Part shown: one piece after another, positions 35,521 through 46,064 of the stretch | How positions within the stretch are numbered: position 1 is the first letter of the stretch | How the letters are laid out: the number at the start of each line of letters is the position of its first letter | NCBI RefSeq assembly: GCF_001649575.2 | Contig: NC_051433.1 | Location: 24,351,229 to 24,415,228 of the forward strand | Direction of reading: 5' to 3' | Origin: Kryptolebias marmoratus | Lineage: Eukaryota; Chordata; Actinopteri; Cyprinodontiformes; Rivulidae | DNA: 64,000 bases | Made by a program: the position numbers and the translations under genes | The notes under the pieces: generated by a model | Database searches by the model: none | What the model was told of the DNA's origin: nothing | The model's input: only the letters and a program-made list of their open reading frames with translations

Positions 35521-35988
35521 TCTGGATGGCTGTTTAGAAGATATTTTAATAACTACTGGAGATATTTGACAGACATCTCCTCAACAAAACCCGAGCTCTG
35601 CAGTGTTGCCATTTAGATATTCATACACATCTCTACAGATAAAACAAACGTCTGCAGGACTTTCGGCACACATTGAAAGCGGTTTGAAAGTCAGAAAAAG
35701 AGAGAAAAAAACAAAATGTGTTATTCTCAGTTAGGACATAGAAAAGCAAAAGCAGCTACATTGTTGTCAAAAGTGCTAATATATCATGGCAGTGCGAACT
35801 TTTCTTATTCAAATTAATGTGCCCACAATGGAAAAAAAGTTTGAAGACAAAAGAAAAGAAGCTGCATATATTGTCAATGCGCCAGAATTTGTCCGTATAG
35901 TCTCTCACAGATCAAACTGAATGCAAAGAGCTCTCAGGAGAAATTAATTTCCACTTTTTAAAGTTCAAATATTAAACTCGAGCCTTTC

Positions 35989-36905
35989 CTTGAAGGGATG
36001 CATATCATCCCCTGCCTTTCATGTCTGAGTTTTAGACTGAGATAAGAAACAACAACCTTGAAAATAATGTTATAACGCTAAGCTAACCGGCTGAGTTATA
36101 GCCATTTTTGTGTTGGCCAGGGTCGATTAGCTGTGGTGGCCATTTTTCATTGATTTGACTCCAAAAGTTAATAAGTTTTAGATGTACATCCAATAATTAC
36201 TTTCTGCAAGTTTCATTAAAATCCATTCAATGGTTTCTGAGATATGTTGCTAACAGACAAACAGGTTTGACTCCAAAAGATAATGATACAGTTTTAAGCA
36301 TCAATCTTGTTTATTATATAGCCCTCTGAGTATGTCTTGTAGATGACACTCAGCTTTTAGGACACAGAATTGTAGCACAATATCTGTAAAATTGACTGAA
36401 TTATTGATATTTTTGTGTTTTCTAAGGTCAGTTGACTCTGGTCGCCATGTTGAATTGGGTTGCCCCCAAAAGTTAATCAGTTATAGACGTATGTCCAGTG
36501 ATTCTTTCCTAAAAGTTTAATTCAAATTCATCTTGTGGGTAATGAAACATTTTGCTAACAGACAAACGGGATTAATTCCAATAAATGATAGTATAATTTC
36601 AAACAAACAGCTCGTGCAATCTGTTTGTGCACAAAATGTGCGTTGGGGATCAGTCTCAGCTACTACCACACCAAAGTTTAGGTCAATATCTGTAAAACTG
36701 ATTGAGTTATAGTCCTTTTTGTGTTGGCTGAAGTCAGCTGGCTGTGACAACTATTTTAAATGAGGTAGATTAAAAAAAGTTAATCAGCAGTAGATCTAAG
36801 GATCACTTTCTGCAGGTTTCATAAAAATGTGTCCAGCGGTTCATGAGATATTTTGGTAACAGACACAGGCAAAAACTTGATTGCGCTTCCGGCAGCAGGC
36901 GATAA
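35989..36905 (+). repeat. dispersed repeat A, three monomers of about 305 bp
   Basis: Equivalent points (TGAGTTATAGCC-like motif) recur at 36091, 36396 and 36701, giving a period of about 305 bp. Each monomer also carries TTTTTGTGTT, a GTGGTGGCCAT-like box, AAAAGTTAATCAG, TTACTTTCTG and TTGCTAACAGACA. A distinct head (AGGGATGCATATC near 35994) precedes the array and a tail with GGCGATAAT ends it. The same family occurs at six other loci in this window. Confidence 0.75.
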
Positions 36906-38580
36906 TAATGATAGCTTTGGTTAGCTCCACACAAGTTCATCAGGACTGCGCCTTCACATCATCAGCAAAAGTAATTCTTTAATTGCAAAGTAATTACAGA
37001 TCATTTGGTCAATGTTGCTTATTTACAACATACCCCCAGTTTTTCTGAAATTGTTCTTTATAACACTGTCAGGAAAATTTGAACTTTAGTAGAGCTTTTA
37101 TTTTTATTTTCTCTTAAGCACTCTTTGGAACATCCTAAACACCTCGGAATGGTGTGTTGGAGATTTTGTCCTTTGCTCAAAAATAGACTGGAATTATTCT
37201 GGACTGAAATAGGACAGGCGAAGACTTTCTCTTCACCCGGGCTTTACAAGAAAAACTCTTAACCCACCCCTCCTTCCCCTGCTGGCTCCTGACAGGCTGC
37301 GTCATGGAATGTGTTGGTGCAAACATGCGCCACTTGCACAAACCTCCTCTCTGCCCAGGACCGGGCTTCTCTGTGGGGGTAGACTGAGTGTGAATCATGT
37401 CGGCTCATTAGCTGCTCTCCACAACTTCGGGTTCTTTTGTGAATCCCTCGGCTTTTCTTCTGTCTGGTGTGAATATCTGTGTCTCCACGTTTGGTTTGCC
37501 CTCCGCCCAGCGATTACCTTTGCTTAGCTCATTGCATGCTGCTCTAATTGAGCTTCATCACAGTAGCCCACTGATAACTACAATTCAGTCAAAACAACAT
37601 TAAGCCCTGCCTCGCTGGTTCTGTAATGAGCTCCTGTTAATTTTTTGTTTTGTTTTGTTTTGTTTTAACTTCCAAGCTGCAGTAAACAGCCCTAACTTGC
37701 AGAGTGTAGCAAGTGGAGTTAATTTGTATTCCTTGATAAATCCCTTGCAGCTATATATGTTCTTTTTGTTTTAAATAAAGACCACAATATCTGTGCAGAC
37801 TGCTTAATTCCCAGGGAAAAGAAGCATATTTGGAAGCATTTATTGAGAGCAGCTGGCCTTGAGGTGGGAGAAATGCAGATTTTCTTCTTGCTTCCTCATT
37901 GACTGCACCCCCTGAGCAAGACACCTACATTATGGGGGAGGGGGAATGATTTTACAGAGTAAACAGTTAGACTTCATTCATTTTTTTTATGAGAGGTGAG
38001 ATGCTTTATTAGTGCGGTGAAACAAAATGGTGGTAGATGGGAACTTCAAAGCAATTTTATGACTCCAAAACAGCAAATTTCAGTTCCGCGTGGATAGAAG
38101 AAAATAGAAGTCAGACCACTGCTTTATCTACAATTCAGAACGGCTCCTACTCAATCCGACTGCATCCCTCATCTCAGGCGACGGCTCTTGTTTGAAGCAC
38201 GAGGCAGACCTGAATCTCAACAACTCCAGAGAGCTGCAAAGCGACTGACAGTAAAAGACAGAGCTTGTACTGCTGCTAGGCACAAAGGTGTAAAAATCTC
38301 TGTAGTGTTTGGAGAGATCTCCAGTTAAATCTCTGCTGCAGCCAATTCACCGATCAAATATCATCATCACAGCAGGATAAGACGCACAGCCCAGCCCCCA
38401 CCCCAGGAATTATGTCTATATTGAACAATTTCACACCCCTTTAATGTAGTTATCTCTAATCGAATGTGTTCAGAGCTGGTAGGAACAGTCCAGCTTGAAA
38501 GTAGATCGAACACTATGCTGTTGTAGTTCCTGTCTCACTTAGATTTTGTGTATTCTGTTTGTATGTGCCCACTTCTCCCC
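36906..38580. other. intergenic, nothing recognised
   Basis: No coding exon, repeat family or RNA gene is recognised. It contains a (TTTTG)n run near 37640 and T-rich tracts only. Confidence 0.6.
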
Positions 38581-38965
38581 AGAATCACCACCTTAACATG
38601 GTGGAGTGGTTTGAGTACAGCAGTGATCCTGAGGATTAAGTTGCTTGGGGTGTCAGCTCCTGGAAGGGTTCTCCATGACAAACTGGCCTCTGGGGAGAGG
38701 TCAAGCAAAGAGTGATTTAAAAACCTTTTTTAATTTGGAGGGAGGACTACGTTATACAGGCAACCATGCCCAGGACAGGGAAACCAGGGCACCCTCCTGG
38801 AGCAAAGCTTGGGGTGGGCTCGCTAGCAGGCGCCTGCAGGTCAAGGCCGAACAAAGTACAGAAAGCCACTTCCCTGAGGATACGCCACCTGTAAGGAGAG
38901 TCATTAAAATCAGGTACAATGTAAGCCAGGTAGAAAGGGAGGGTGGAACCCTGGACTTCCTGATC
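38581..38965 (+). mobile_element. RTE/Rex-like LINE, 5' head fragment
   Basis: It begins with CACCACCTTAACATGGTGGA then GTTTGAGTACA, the conserved 5' leader of a fish LINE family whose 3' parts are also present in this window. The open frame from 38645 (MGCQLLEGFSMTNWPLGRGQ) is the degenerate leader reading. The fragment abuts, in opposite orientation, the tail of the next LINE copy. I assign the family from the general layout and the GATG-type tail; the exact name is uncertain. Confidence 0.55.
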
Positions 38966-39448
38966 CCATTCATCCATCTATCCATCTTCTACCAGACCTC
39001 CCTCTCCCCCGCAACACTCTCCAGTTCCTCGTGGGGGATCCCAAAGCGTTCCCAGGCCAGAGAGGATATGTAATCCCTCCAGCAAGTTCTTGGTCTGCCT
39101 GGTCTCTTCCCAGTGGAATATGCCTGGAAAACCTCCAAAGGAAGGCGTCCAGGAGGCATCCTAACCAGATGCCCGAACCACCTCAACTGACTCCTTTTGA
39201 TGAGAAAGACCATTGGCTCTACTCCAAGCTCACCCCAGATGACGGAGCTCCTCACCTTATCTCTAAGGCCGAGCCTGGCAACTCGAGGAAGGAATTTCAG
39301 CTGCTTGTATCTGGGATCTTGTTCTTTCAGTCATGAAACCTTATGACCATAGGATGAGGACCAGTAAATGGTAATCGTAAATCGTTTTGCCTTTTGGCTC
39401 AACTTTTTCTTTACCATGACCAACCAAAGCAACGCCCTTATTACTGAA

Positions 39449-39927
39449 TGTGAGGATTCCGGTTCTCGGAGTCCGGTCCACTGTGGTCTGGAGTGCTAGA
39501 GACCTCCACTTGAGGACCCTGGCTCGGTTGAGTGGATGGCAACGGGGGGAGGACATGTGGGTCAGAATGACGTCTCTTCTCGGTGTTTCGGAGGAACCTG
39601 TGAGGATTCCGGTTCTTGGGATCCGGTTCGGGTTTTTGTTGTTTCTGTTGTGGGTTGTCATGTCTTGGTTTTTGGTTCACCTGTTTTTGATTCTGTGATT
39701 ATGTTTGTAAAGTATTTAAGGGCACTAGGTTTTCAGTTAGTTGTCGGGTCCTCATATGTCTTTTTGAGGTCCTTGTTTATTGAGATGTTTTTGGAATCTG
39801 GATGTGGCTATGTTTTTATTAATCAAGAGAAGTTTTGATTAAAGGAGATTTTTTCCTCACCTGCTGCCTACTGGTCCTCATCTTGCCTTGGAGCCGTAGG
39901 TGCGTGTCAGCACCCAGGTTCGTGACA
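39449..39927 (+). repeat. 5' LTR
   Basis: Runs from TGTGAGG to CGTGACA, the latter followed by GTAGGACCCGACC as in many fish gypsy elements. The start motif TGTGAGGATTCCGGTTCT is repeated at 39599, so the LTR is either 479 bp with an internal duplication or 329 bp from the second copy. The TSD supports the first reading. Confidence 0.6.
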
Positions 39928-39946
39928 GTAGGACCCGACCATAACC

Positions 39947-40719
39947 ATGGACCAGGCAGGAGGATGGTTTTTTGATCAGGCGGCGAAGGAGCTTTTTGGT
40001 CCCTTCCATGAGGAGTGTGCGAGTTTTTGTGCCACAGTGAGAAGGTACGGTGGAGCGCGAGTTGGTCCGAAGGTTGCCTCACCAGATCCTCTGAGGGTCG
40101 AGGAGTGTGTTCGGGCCCTTGTGGATGTAGTTGATCGTCTCCGTGGGTTGGAGACGCTCCCCGGAATGAGGGCGTTGATCTGCGAGGCAAGAGGAGACAT
40201 TTCACGTTGGTGCTCCTGGCGAAGGACCTTGCTCTTCGCGTCACCATTACCTGTGTCCGGAAGTGCTTGCGGCAAGACCAGAAGTGCCCATGGCAAAACC
40301 AGAAATGCCCGTGGCAAAATCAGAAGTGCTCGTGGCAAAACCAGAAGTGCCCGCGGCAAAACCAGAAATGCCAGCGGCAAGACCAGAAGTGCTCGCGGCA
40401 AAACCAGAAGTGCCCGCGGCAAGACCAGAAGTGCCCGCGGCAAGACCAGAAGTGCCCGCTGCAAGACCAGAAGTGCCCGCGGCAGAACCAGAAGAGTCTG
40501 CGGCTGAACCAGAAGGGTCTGCGGCTGAACCAGAAGGGTCTGCGGCTGAACCAGAAGGGTCTGCGGCTGAACCAGAAGGGTCTGCGGCTGAACCAGAAGG
40601 GTCTGCGGCCGAACCAACAGTGTCTGCGGCCGAACCAACAGTGTCTGCGGCCGAACCAACAGTGTCTGCGGCCGAACCAACAGTGTCTGCGGCCGAACCA
40701 ACAGTGTCAGCGGCCGACA
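39947..40719 (+). pseudogene. gag-like ORF fragment running into a 7-residue repeat
   Basis: The ATG at 39947 (ACCATGG context) opens a frame with MDQAGGWFFDQAAKELFG, FHEECASFCATVRRYGG, ECVRALVDVVDRLRGLE and EARGDISRW. This resembles the N-terminal ORF of fish gypsy-type elements, though I cannot assign it further. A frame change near 40240 moves the natural reading into the repeat AARPEVP, which changes to AAEPEGS and then AAEPTVS. Because the period is 21 bp, every frame stays open through the array, so overlapping frames such as those on the minus strand are artefacts. Confidence 0.55.
40265..40719. repeat. 21-bp tandem array, about 21.7 copies in three blocks
   Basis: Block 1 (about 11 copies) is built on GCCCGCGGCAAGACCAGAAG. 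Block 2 (about 6) is built on GTCTGCGGCTGAACCAGAAG. Block 3 (about 5) is built on GTCTGCGGCCGAACCAACA. Neighbouring copies within a block are nearly identical while the blocks differ, the pattern expected from local stepwise duplication. The array lies inside the gag-like ORF. Confidence 0.95.
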
Positions 40720-40854
40720 CTGAAGATGAGGCCTCAGTTTGTCGTTCCATCTCCCACTCCATCCTTCCATCGCTTGTGAACAAGACTCCCAGATACTTGA
40801 ACTCCTCCACCTGAGGCAAAGACTCATTCCCAACTCGGAATGATCCCCAGTGAC

Positions 40855-41226
40855 AGAGGAAATGGGATCCCTCTGTAGGGTGGCTGCGCTCAGCCGTAGA
40901 GATCAGGTGAGTGGGGAGCTCAGAGTAGAGCTGCTGCTCCTTCACATCAGAAGTGAGTCGAGGTGGTCTGGGCATCTGATTAGGATGTCTATGGGTCCTC
41001 TTCTTCTGGCGGTTTTCAAAGCACGCACCCACTGGGAGGAGACCCTGGGGCGGACTCAGAACTAATTGTAGGGATTACAGTATGTATCCTTTCTGGTCTG
41101 GCAATGCCTTGGTATCCCTCAGAAGGAGTTGGGGAGTGTTGCTTGAAAGAGGGGAGTCTGAGTTTCCCTCCTAAACCTGAAGCCTCTGTGAAACCACCCT
41201 AGATTAGCAGCAGAAAATGAATGAAT
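40855..41226 (+). mobile_element. RTE/Rex-like LINE 3' end, plus strand
   Basis: Translated segments VAALSRRDQV, LRVELLLLHI, RWSGHLIRMSMGPLL and LGIPQKELGSVA match the C-terminal end of the LINE family described at 38966-40845. The copy finishes with an AAAATGAATGAATG-like tail near 41211-41226. It stands head to head with the minus-strand copy, so these are two separate truncated insertions. Confidence 0.7.
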
Positions 41227-41721
41227 GTTTGTATCTGCCCGTACCTACAAACAGGTATAAATACAGTACTTGGCTCCAAATTTTTTTCCTTGCAGTCTAC
41301 ACAATTGTTTGTAAAGTAAAGATTCTGAAATAGTCCAACCCTTCGATAAGCACCTTTTCCTGTCAGTGTGAGAGTATGGAGGACACACAGAGAATCAAAA
41401 CCACAGTTAGCATCCTGTCACACACCTGTGGTTACTGTTCAACCTGTATTAACCACAGTCTACCCTCAGAGCAGAGTTTCGGTCTCCTAAACCAATTCTT
41501 TACATCGCTTTTCCTCAAAACTGAACAAGTTTTGATGCTTGAAATAAAATGCAGCTTTGTGAAATGAATCATCCAGCAACGCTTCATGAAAAATGTGTTT
41601 GTAGCTGATTCAACTGGCATGTGATGAACGGCAGAGGGAAAGTATCGAAACAGAAATTACAAAACACACAGTTTGACCACTTTTCCTCAAAGGCAATTAT
41701 AATTGTGTGCTCATTTGTAAA
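41227..41721. other. intergenic, nothing recognised
   Basis: No recognisable gene or repeat. The short ORFs on both strands resemble no known protein. Confidence 0.5.
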
Positions 41722-42060
41722 TACAGTAGGTTGCAAAAGTATTCACCGCCTTTGTCATCTTTCTATTGTGTTGCCTTACAACCTGAAATTTCAGTGGATT
41801 TTCAATTTGAATTTAAGTAATGGACCTACACAATATGCTCCCTGTCAGTGAAGTTAAATTGGAGAAAAAACTTATTTTAAGTCTGAAAACTGTAAAACTG
41901 AAAGGTGGCGCACACATAACCATTCACCCTCTGTTTAACTTGAAGGACTTCAATGGTAGCTGAATGACTCTCAGTTGTTATTGTTACAAGAAAAATTACC
42001 ACAAGGACCTCACTCAAACTTAAGCAGCAAGTGGCAAAGAAAAGAGTCAGGTAATTTAGG
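41722..42060 (+). mobile_element. Tc1-like element, left end only
   Basis: It starts TACAGTAGGTTGCAAAAGTA, then TTCACCGCC and CTTACAACCTGAAATT, the terminal inverted repeat and subterminal sequence of a common fish Tc1 family. No matching right end (a reverse-complement TTTTGCAACCTACTGTA) is seen downstream. The element is therefore truncated, and the right boundary is approximate. Confidence 0.6.
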
Positions 42061-42906
42061 TCAACAAGGGAAAAAATTCTGTTTTTTTTAAAAGCCTCAT
42101 TGTCTCATCCAAGACTCCTCTGCAGTTTGAGCAGAGAAACACACTGTGTAATTTCAATATGCCTCTGAATCATTTATGTGGGATGCTGAGCCACATACAG
42201 GCCTGCTGATTGCAAACACCCAGCAAAAAGCAGGGCAGAAATCAGGCTTGTCCGAAACCTTTGTTTGGTCTGTTTTGTTCTACGTGCTTGTTTCTTGGAA
42301 AACACAGAGGAACCGAGGAGAGAGGATAAGAGACGGGGGACAGAGCTGAGGGAAACTGGGCTGCTAAAAATGCAGCGGCTGAGTTAACACATCGTTCCCT
42401 TTCTCTCTCCCCTCTCTGGCAGCGACTCATACTGTAGCGAAAAAGTGATGTGTGATTAAACACCTTTCACAGAGCTCCCCGACACATTTCCCCCATCAGT
42501 CCCTGCATGCCAGGAGGGAAAACACAATGATTTTAACAGATTCAAATCCTCAAGTGGCACCTCCTGGCTTACATAAATCCAACTTTTTGTTGACTTTGAT
42601 GCTGAATCAGATCACTGTATTTTCCTCCTACGGCAACTAAATGTTTTTAGAGCGATGACATCTTTGTCGGCAAGAATCTATTGTATCGTAACAACGTCCA
42701 GACGCCTGTTGTATTTGTCCAAGCACTGTTATGTTACCATATTTAGATGAACTTGACCTTTCACCTGCAGATAATGCTTATGTGAGCCTTTGAATGTTGC
42801 CTTTGTAACTCGCTACTTTCATAATATAAAGGCCTAGCATTCCATGAAGCGGTAATGGTCAGCCCTTAAAAAAAACGTTATGCACAATTTCCCACAGTGT
42901 CACATT
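42061..42906. other. intergenic, nothing recognised
   Basis: Low-complexity and unremarkable sequence; no supported exon. Confidence 0.5.
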
Positions 42907-43341
42907 GTTTAGAGCTGTTGTCCCACAGCAAAAACATCCAGGTTTGCCTCCTGTCCTTTCTGTTTGCAATTTACATATTCTCCCCCTGCATGTGTGGGTT
43001 TTCTCCAGGCTCTCCAGCTTCCTCCCACAGACCAAAAACATCCATGTTAGGTTCATTGGTAACTCTAAATTGTCCCTAGGTGGGAGTGAGAGTGTGAATG
43101 GTTGTTTGTCTCATTTGTCTCCATGTGTCTCTGTGATGGAGTGGAGACTTGTCCAGGGTGTACCCCACCTCTGGCACAGTAACTGCTGGAGATAGACACC
43201 AGCTCCCAGTGACACTGAACCCTCCAGAAGCCCTCATAACTGAAAAGAAGAAGAGAAGCCCTTATATCTTCGGGTCCATTTGACCTGAAGGCTATGGGAC
43301 AGTTAAAGGAAAACCAGCTTAAAACAAGGAATGGATGGATG
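42907..43341 (+). mobile_element. fish SINE-like repeat, body and 3' tail
   Basis: It contains CTGCATGTGTGGGTTTTCTC, CTTCCTCCCACAGACC, GACTTGTCCAGGGTGTACCC and a GGATGGATGG tail at 43330-43341, the hallmark order of a very common fish interspersed repeat. The 5' tRNA-like head is mostly absent here but is seen at 26467-26546. Confidence 0.7.
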
Positions 43342-43377
43342 GTTGGACAATCTCATGCAATATCACGATTTGTCACG

Positions 43378-43870
43378 CTCAGAGTATGTGGTGTGAATGA
43401 CTCTTAGCTAATACCACACCTAATTTTAGCTCAATATGTCTTCAAAATTGACAAAGTTATACATACATTAATTTATTCCTTTTTGCAAGTTTCATTAAAA
43501 TATGTTCAGTGGTTTATCAGATATTTTGCTAACAGACAGGCAGAGTTAACTGTAATAGTTTCAAACAACAATCTTGCACAATGTGTTAGAGCTTAGAATT
43601 TTGGTGGGGATCAATCCCAGCCACAACCACACCAAATTGTAGGTCAATATCTGAAAAAATTGGCTGAGTTATAGCTAAGTTTGTGTGGTCAGTTGCCTTT
43701 GGTAGCCATCTTGAATTGTGTTGACTCTGAAAGTTAATTAGTTGTAGATGTATGTCCAGTGATTACTTTCTGAAAGTTTATCGGATATTTTGGAGACAGA
43801 CAGAGACACACACAGACATGGACAAAAACATTATCATCCGTCCTTCACATTTTGCTGGCATGCATTAAAT
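43378..43870 (+). repeat. dispersed repeat B, two monomers
   Basis: Same family as 35989-36905. Landmark motifs AATACCACACC / CAACCACACCAAATT, GCTGAGTTATAGC, CCATCTTGAATTG, AAAGTTAATTAG, ATTACTTTCTG and TTTTGCTAACAGACA occur in order. The tail reads CAAAAACATTATC. Confidence 0.7.
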
Positions 43871-44274
43871 AAACATGAAGAATTTTTTTTTGTGATTTTT
43901 ATTTTAATTCACACCTGCTGTCTAGTTTTGGAGAGCACTCAGGTTGCATTAAACAAATTTCCTCTTTAAACACGCTCGCAACAGCCCTTAAACAGCTCGC
44001 TGTGTCCTCTTCACTGCGTTGGCTGCTTTTTTAGTAGTTGTCTTCACAAACTCATCCAGTAGAAGAACCTCTCAAACAACATCAAGACAAGTGGGGTGAA
44101 CAAGCACACTCAAGAGAAGTGTTTCAATTCAGAACCATACTGATGCTCGAACGCAAATTTTTTAATTTCCGGGGCTGATTCTGTTAAACAATGACTGATT
44201 TCAAATTTTCATTGTCCATTGCCAAAAGGCAAAAAAAATTTGGCCCATGTCTGTGTGTGCATTTGTTTGTGATT

Positions 44275-44465
44275 ATCTAGTACTAAAATATCACGTAAAA
44301 ACCCCCCACACAAATGGCAATCACACAGCCAGTTTTACAGATATTGAGGTAACATTTGGTGTGGTTGTAGCTGAGAGTAATTCACAACACTCGAATTGTG
44401 AAATCCTATGATATCACATGAAATCAGGAATAATGTTATTTACAAGATTTAACCAAAACAACGTG
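44275..44465 (-). repeat. dispersed repeat C, inverted partial monomer
   Basis: CAGTTTTACAGATATTGAGG and GTGTGGTTGTAGCTGAGAG are reverse complements of the monomer's CTCAGCTAC...ACCACAC...CAATATCTGTAAAACTG region. Confidence 0.6.
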
Positions 44466-45458
44466 ATATTTCCATCATTTCGCAGTATAAGATGTCAGTT
44501 TACAACCCTGGCATGTAAGGCAGCAGGCAATTTGCATTTCTTCAAGGAATGCTCAGCTTTTCATTTTTAAAGAAATATCTTGCACTTTCTTTACCTTTGC
44601 ACCTTTTTTCATCCAAACACACTCAATCAGACTTACAGCCATCTTTCCATGGATGTGCCTGGGCCGAACACTTTGACGGATCTGCTGTGTGTGTTTATAT
44701 TGTCCAGCAGTAAAGCCTCAGCAGCGTGCGGTGTGTGAAAGAGTCTGGGATGGGGGGTTGGGGACATTTGAGGACACTGTTTCCTTCAGCTGTGGAATGT
44801 TTTCATGCATGTTCCTGTTTGGAGAAGCAGCTCACGGCTCCCAGAAGCTGGCAGGAAACCACATGCTCCTTACACTCGAGCTGATAAGGGGAGGAGGAGG
44901 GCCGAGGAGGAGGAGAAGGAGCTGGGTTGTGATGGGAGGGGTGCTTTAGCAAACCTTCGAGACGGTAGATTATCCCACGAAATGCCTGCAGAGCTTCAGC
45001 CTTTATGTGTGTGTGCTGAGGAGAAAATGAGAGTGTGTACGTGTATATGTGTGTGAAAAAGCAGCTCCTTCAGCTCACTCAGCACTGGGGGAGTCTCAGT
45101 GAATTCGGGGCAGGCTCCACAAAGGGCTCCAGAACAAAAGGCCTGCAAGCTGAGAATGTGCAGCGTACAGGCACGGCCCAATCTCACGCTTTGTTAACTC
45201 TCAAACATAACACCGAATAAAGACCAAGACAGTCACGCCTCGCTTGTCAATTACCTGCCTGTTGATTAAAATTCTGACAGCTCAACACCTCAGTCTGGAG
45301 GGTTTGTACATGAGCGCTGTCGCAGCCTGATGATGGAGCGCCTCAATGCATCTGCTTCGTGCTGAACGTTACAGTGGTATAATGAAAAACGTGCCATGTA
45401 GAGACAGAAAATTATTTAAGTCTATAGAGAAATTATCAGCAATGATAATTCAAAGCCC
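44466..45458. other. intergenic, nothing recognised
   Basis: Contains a GA-rich patch at about 44886-44925. The ORFs (for example 44689-44949) have no recognisable family. Confidence 0.5.
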
Positions 45459-45719
45459 ATGAGTGAGGTTGAGCAATACCAACGAGATATCCATGCACAT
45501 CTTGGCTCTGGAAATCAACTCCTGGAGAGAAGCTGAACTCTTTCCTCCTCTGGAGCTGCCAAGGGAGAGAAGTATTGTGTAGGTGTGGGGATGCTGACAA
45601 GCCCCCGCCTGAGCGTCTTGTTGTTGGAGTTCTTCCCGGTGAACGAGAGGGTTGCCTCCTTGTGGCTTCAAGCTACAAGAGGAAAGGTTCTGTCTTTTGT
45701 TTGTGCTCATGTCACATAA
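45459..45719 (+). pseudogene. LINE endonuclease-domain fragment
   Basis: The plus strand reads SEVEQYQRDIHAHLGSGNQL and, after a stop and frame change, VGVGMLTSPRLSVLLLEF, PVNERVASLWLQATRG and KVLSFVCAHVT. This is the apurinic-type endonuclease region near the N-terminus of the RTE/Rex-like LINE polyprotein, whose leader is at 38581 and whose 3' end is at 38966-41226. The 149-codon open frame on the opposite strand (45450-45899) is an antisense shadow of it. The fragment ends at a stop at 45717-45719 and has no catalytic C-terminal half. Confidence 0.6.
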
Positions 45720-46064
45720 AGACATTGTCAAAATAGAAAAAGCCATTTTTTCTCCAACATTATTGTGAATAATAACAATCCTCAGGTTCTTTTCTCCATC
45801 AACTCTGTTCTGAACATCCCCTTCTTCTGCATGTTTTGATAACACTTCTGGAAGCTGTGAAAAGTTCCTGCAGCTTTTTTTTTTACCAACGAGATACAAA
45901 ACCTCAGATCACTGATCTGTCATCCTTCACACAAACCATCTACCACCACCACGAGTTGTGCTGTTTTTAATCAGTTTGAACCTTGTGTTTCAATCAGCGG
46001 AAGATAATAGTTATTAAAATGAAGATATCCTCCTGTTCAAATGATGTTATTCCAACTCATTTTT

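Larger units (their letters stand above)
39449..40719 (+). mobile_element. LTR retrotransposon with 5' LTR but no 3' LTR
   Basis: It starts TGTGAGG at 39449 and ends GACA at 40719, with CTGAA directly outside both ends (39444-39448 and 40720-40724), a 5-bp target duplication. From the left it holds an LTR (39449-39927), a leader GTAGGACCCGACC where a primer binding site would lie, an ATG at 39947, part of a gag-like ORF and a 21-bp tandem array. There is no pol and no 3' LTR. The array's final GACA coincides with the GTGACA end of the LTR, so a deletion between short GACA matches may have removed the rest. It is inserted in a minus-strand LINE. Confidence 0.7.
38966..40845 (-). mobile_element. 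RTE/Rex-like LINE 3' half, split by an LTR element
   Basis: On the minus strand the region 40840-40720 encodes ESLPQVEEFKYLGVLFTS, the end of the reverse transcriptase. After the inserted LTR element (39449-40719) it resumes at 39443 with VIRALLWLVMVKKKLSQKAK, then RDKVRSSVIWGELGVE, RSQLRWFGHLVRMPPGRLP and GRPRTCWRDYISSLAWERFG. It ends in an AGAAGATGGATAGATGGATG tail at about 38966. The open reading frame has substitutions and short frame changes. The C-terminal RxxxWFGH...GRP..RW.D pattern resembles RTE-type elements. Confidence 0.75.

Noticed and set aside
39976..41032. Long minus-strand ORFs (285 and 261 codons) with Leu-Val-Arg-Pro-Gln or Ser-Ala-Ala-Asp repeats
   Set aside because: They read the 21-bp tandem array backwards. 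The array keeps all frames open, and the outer parts of the 261-codon frame are LINE RT.
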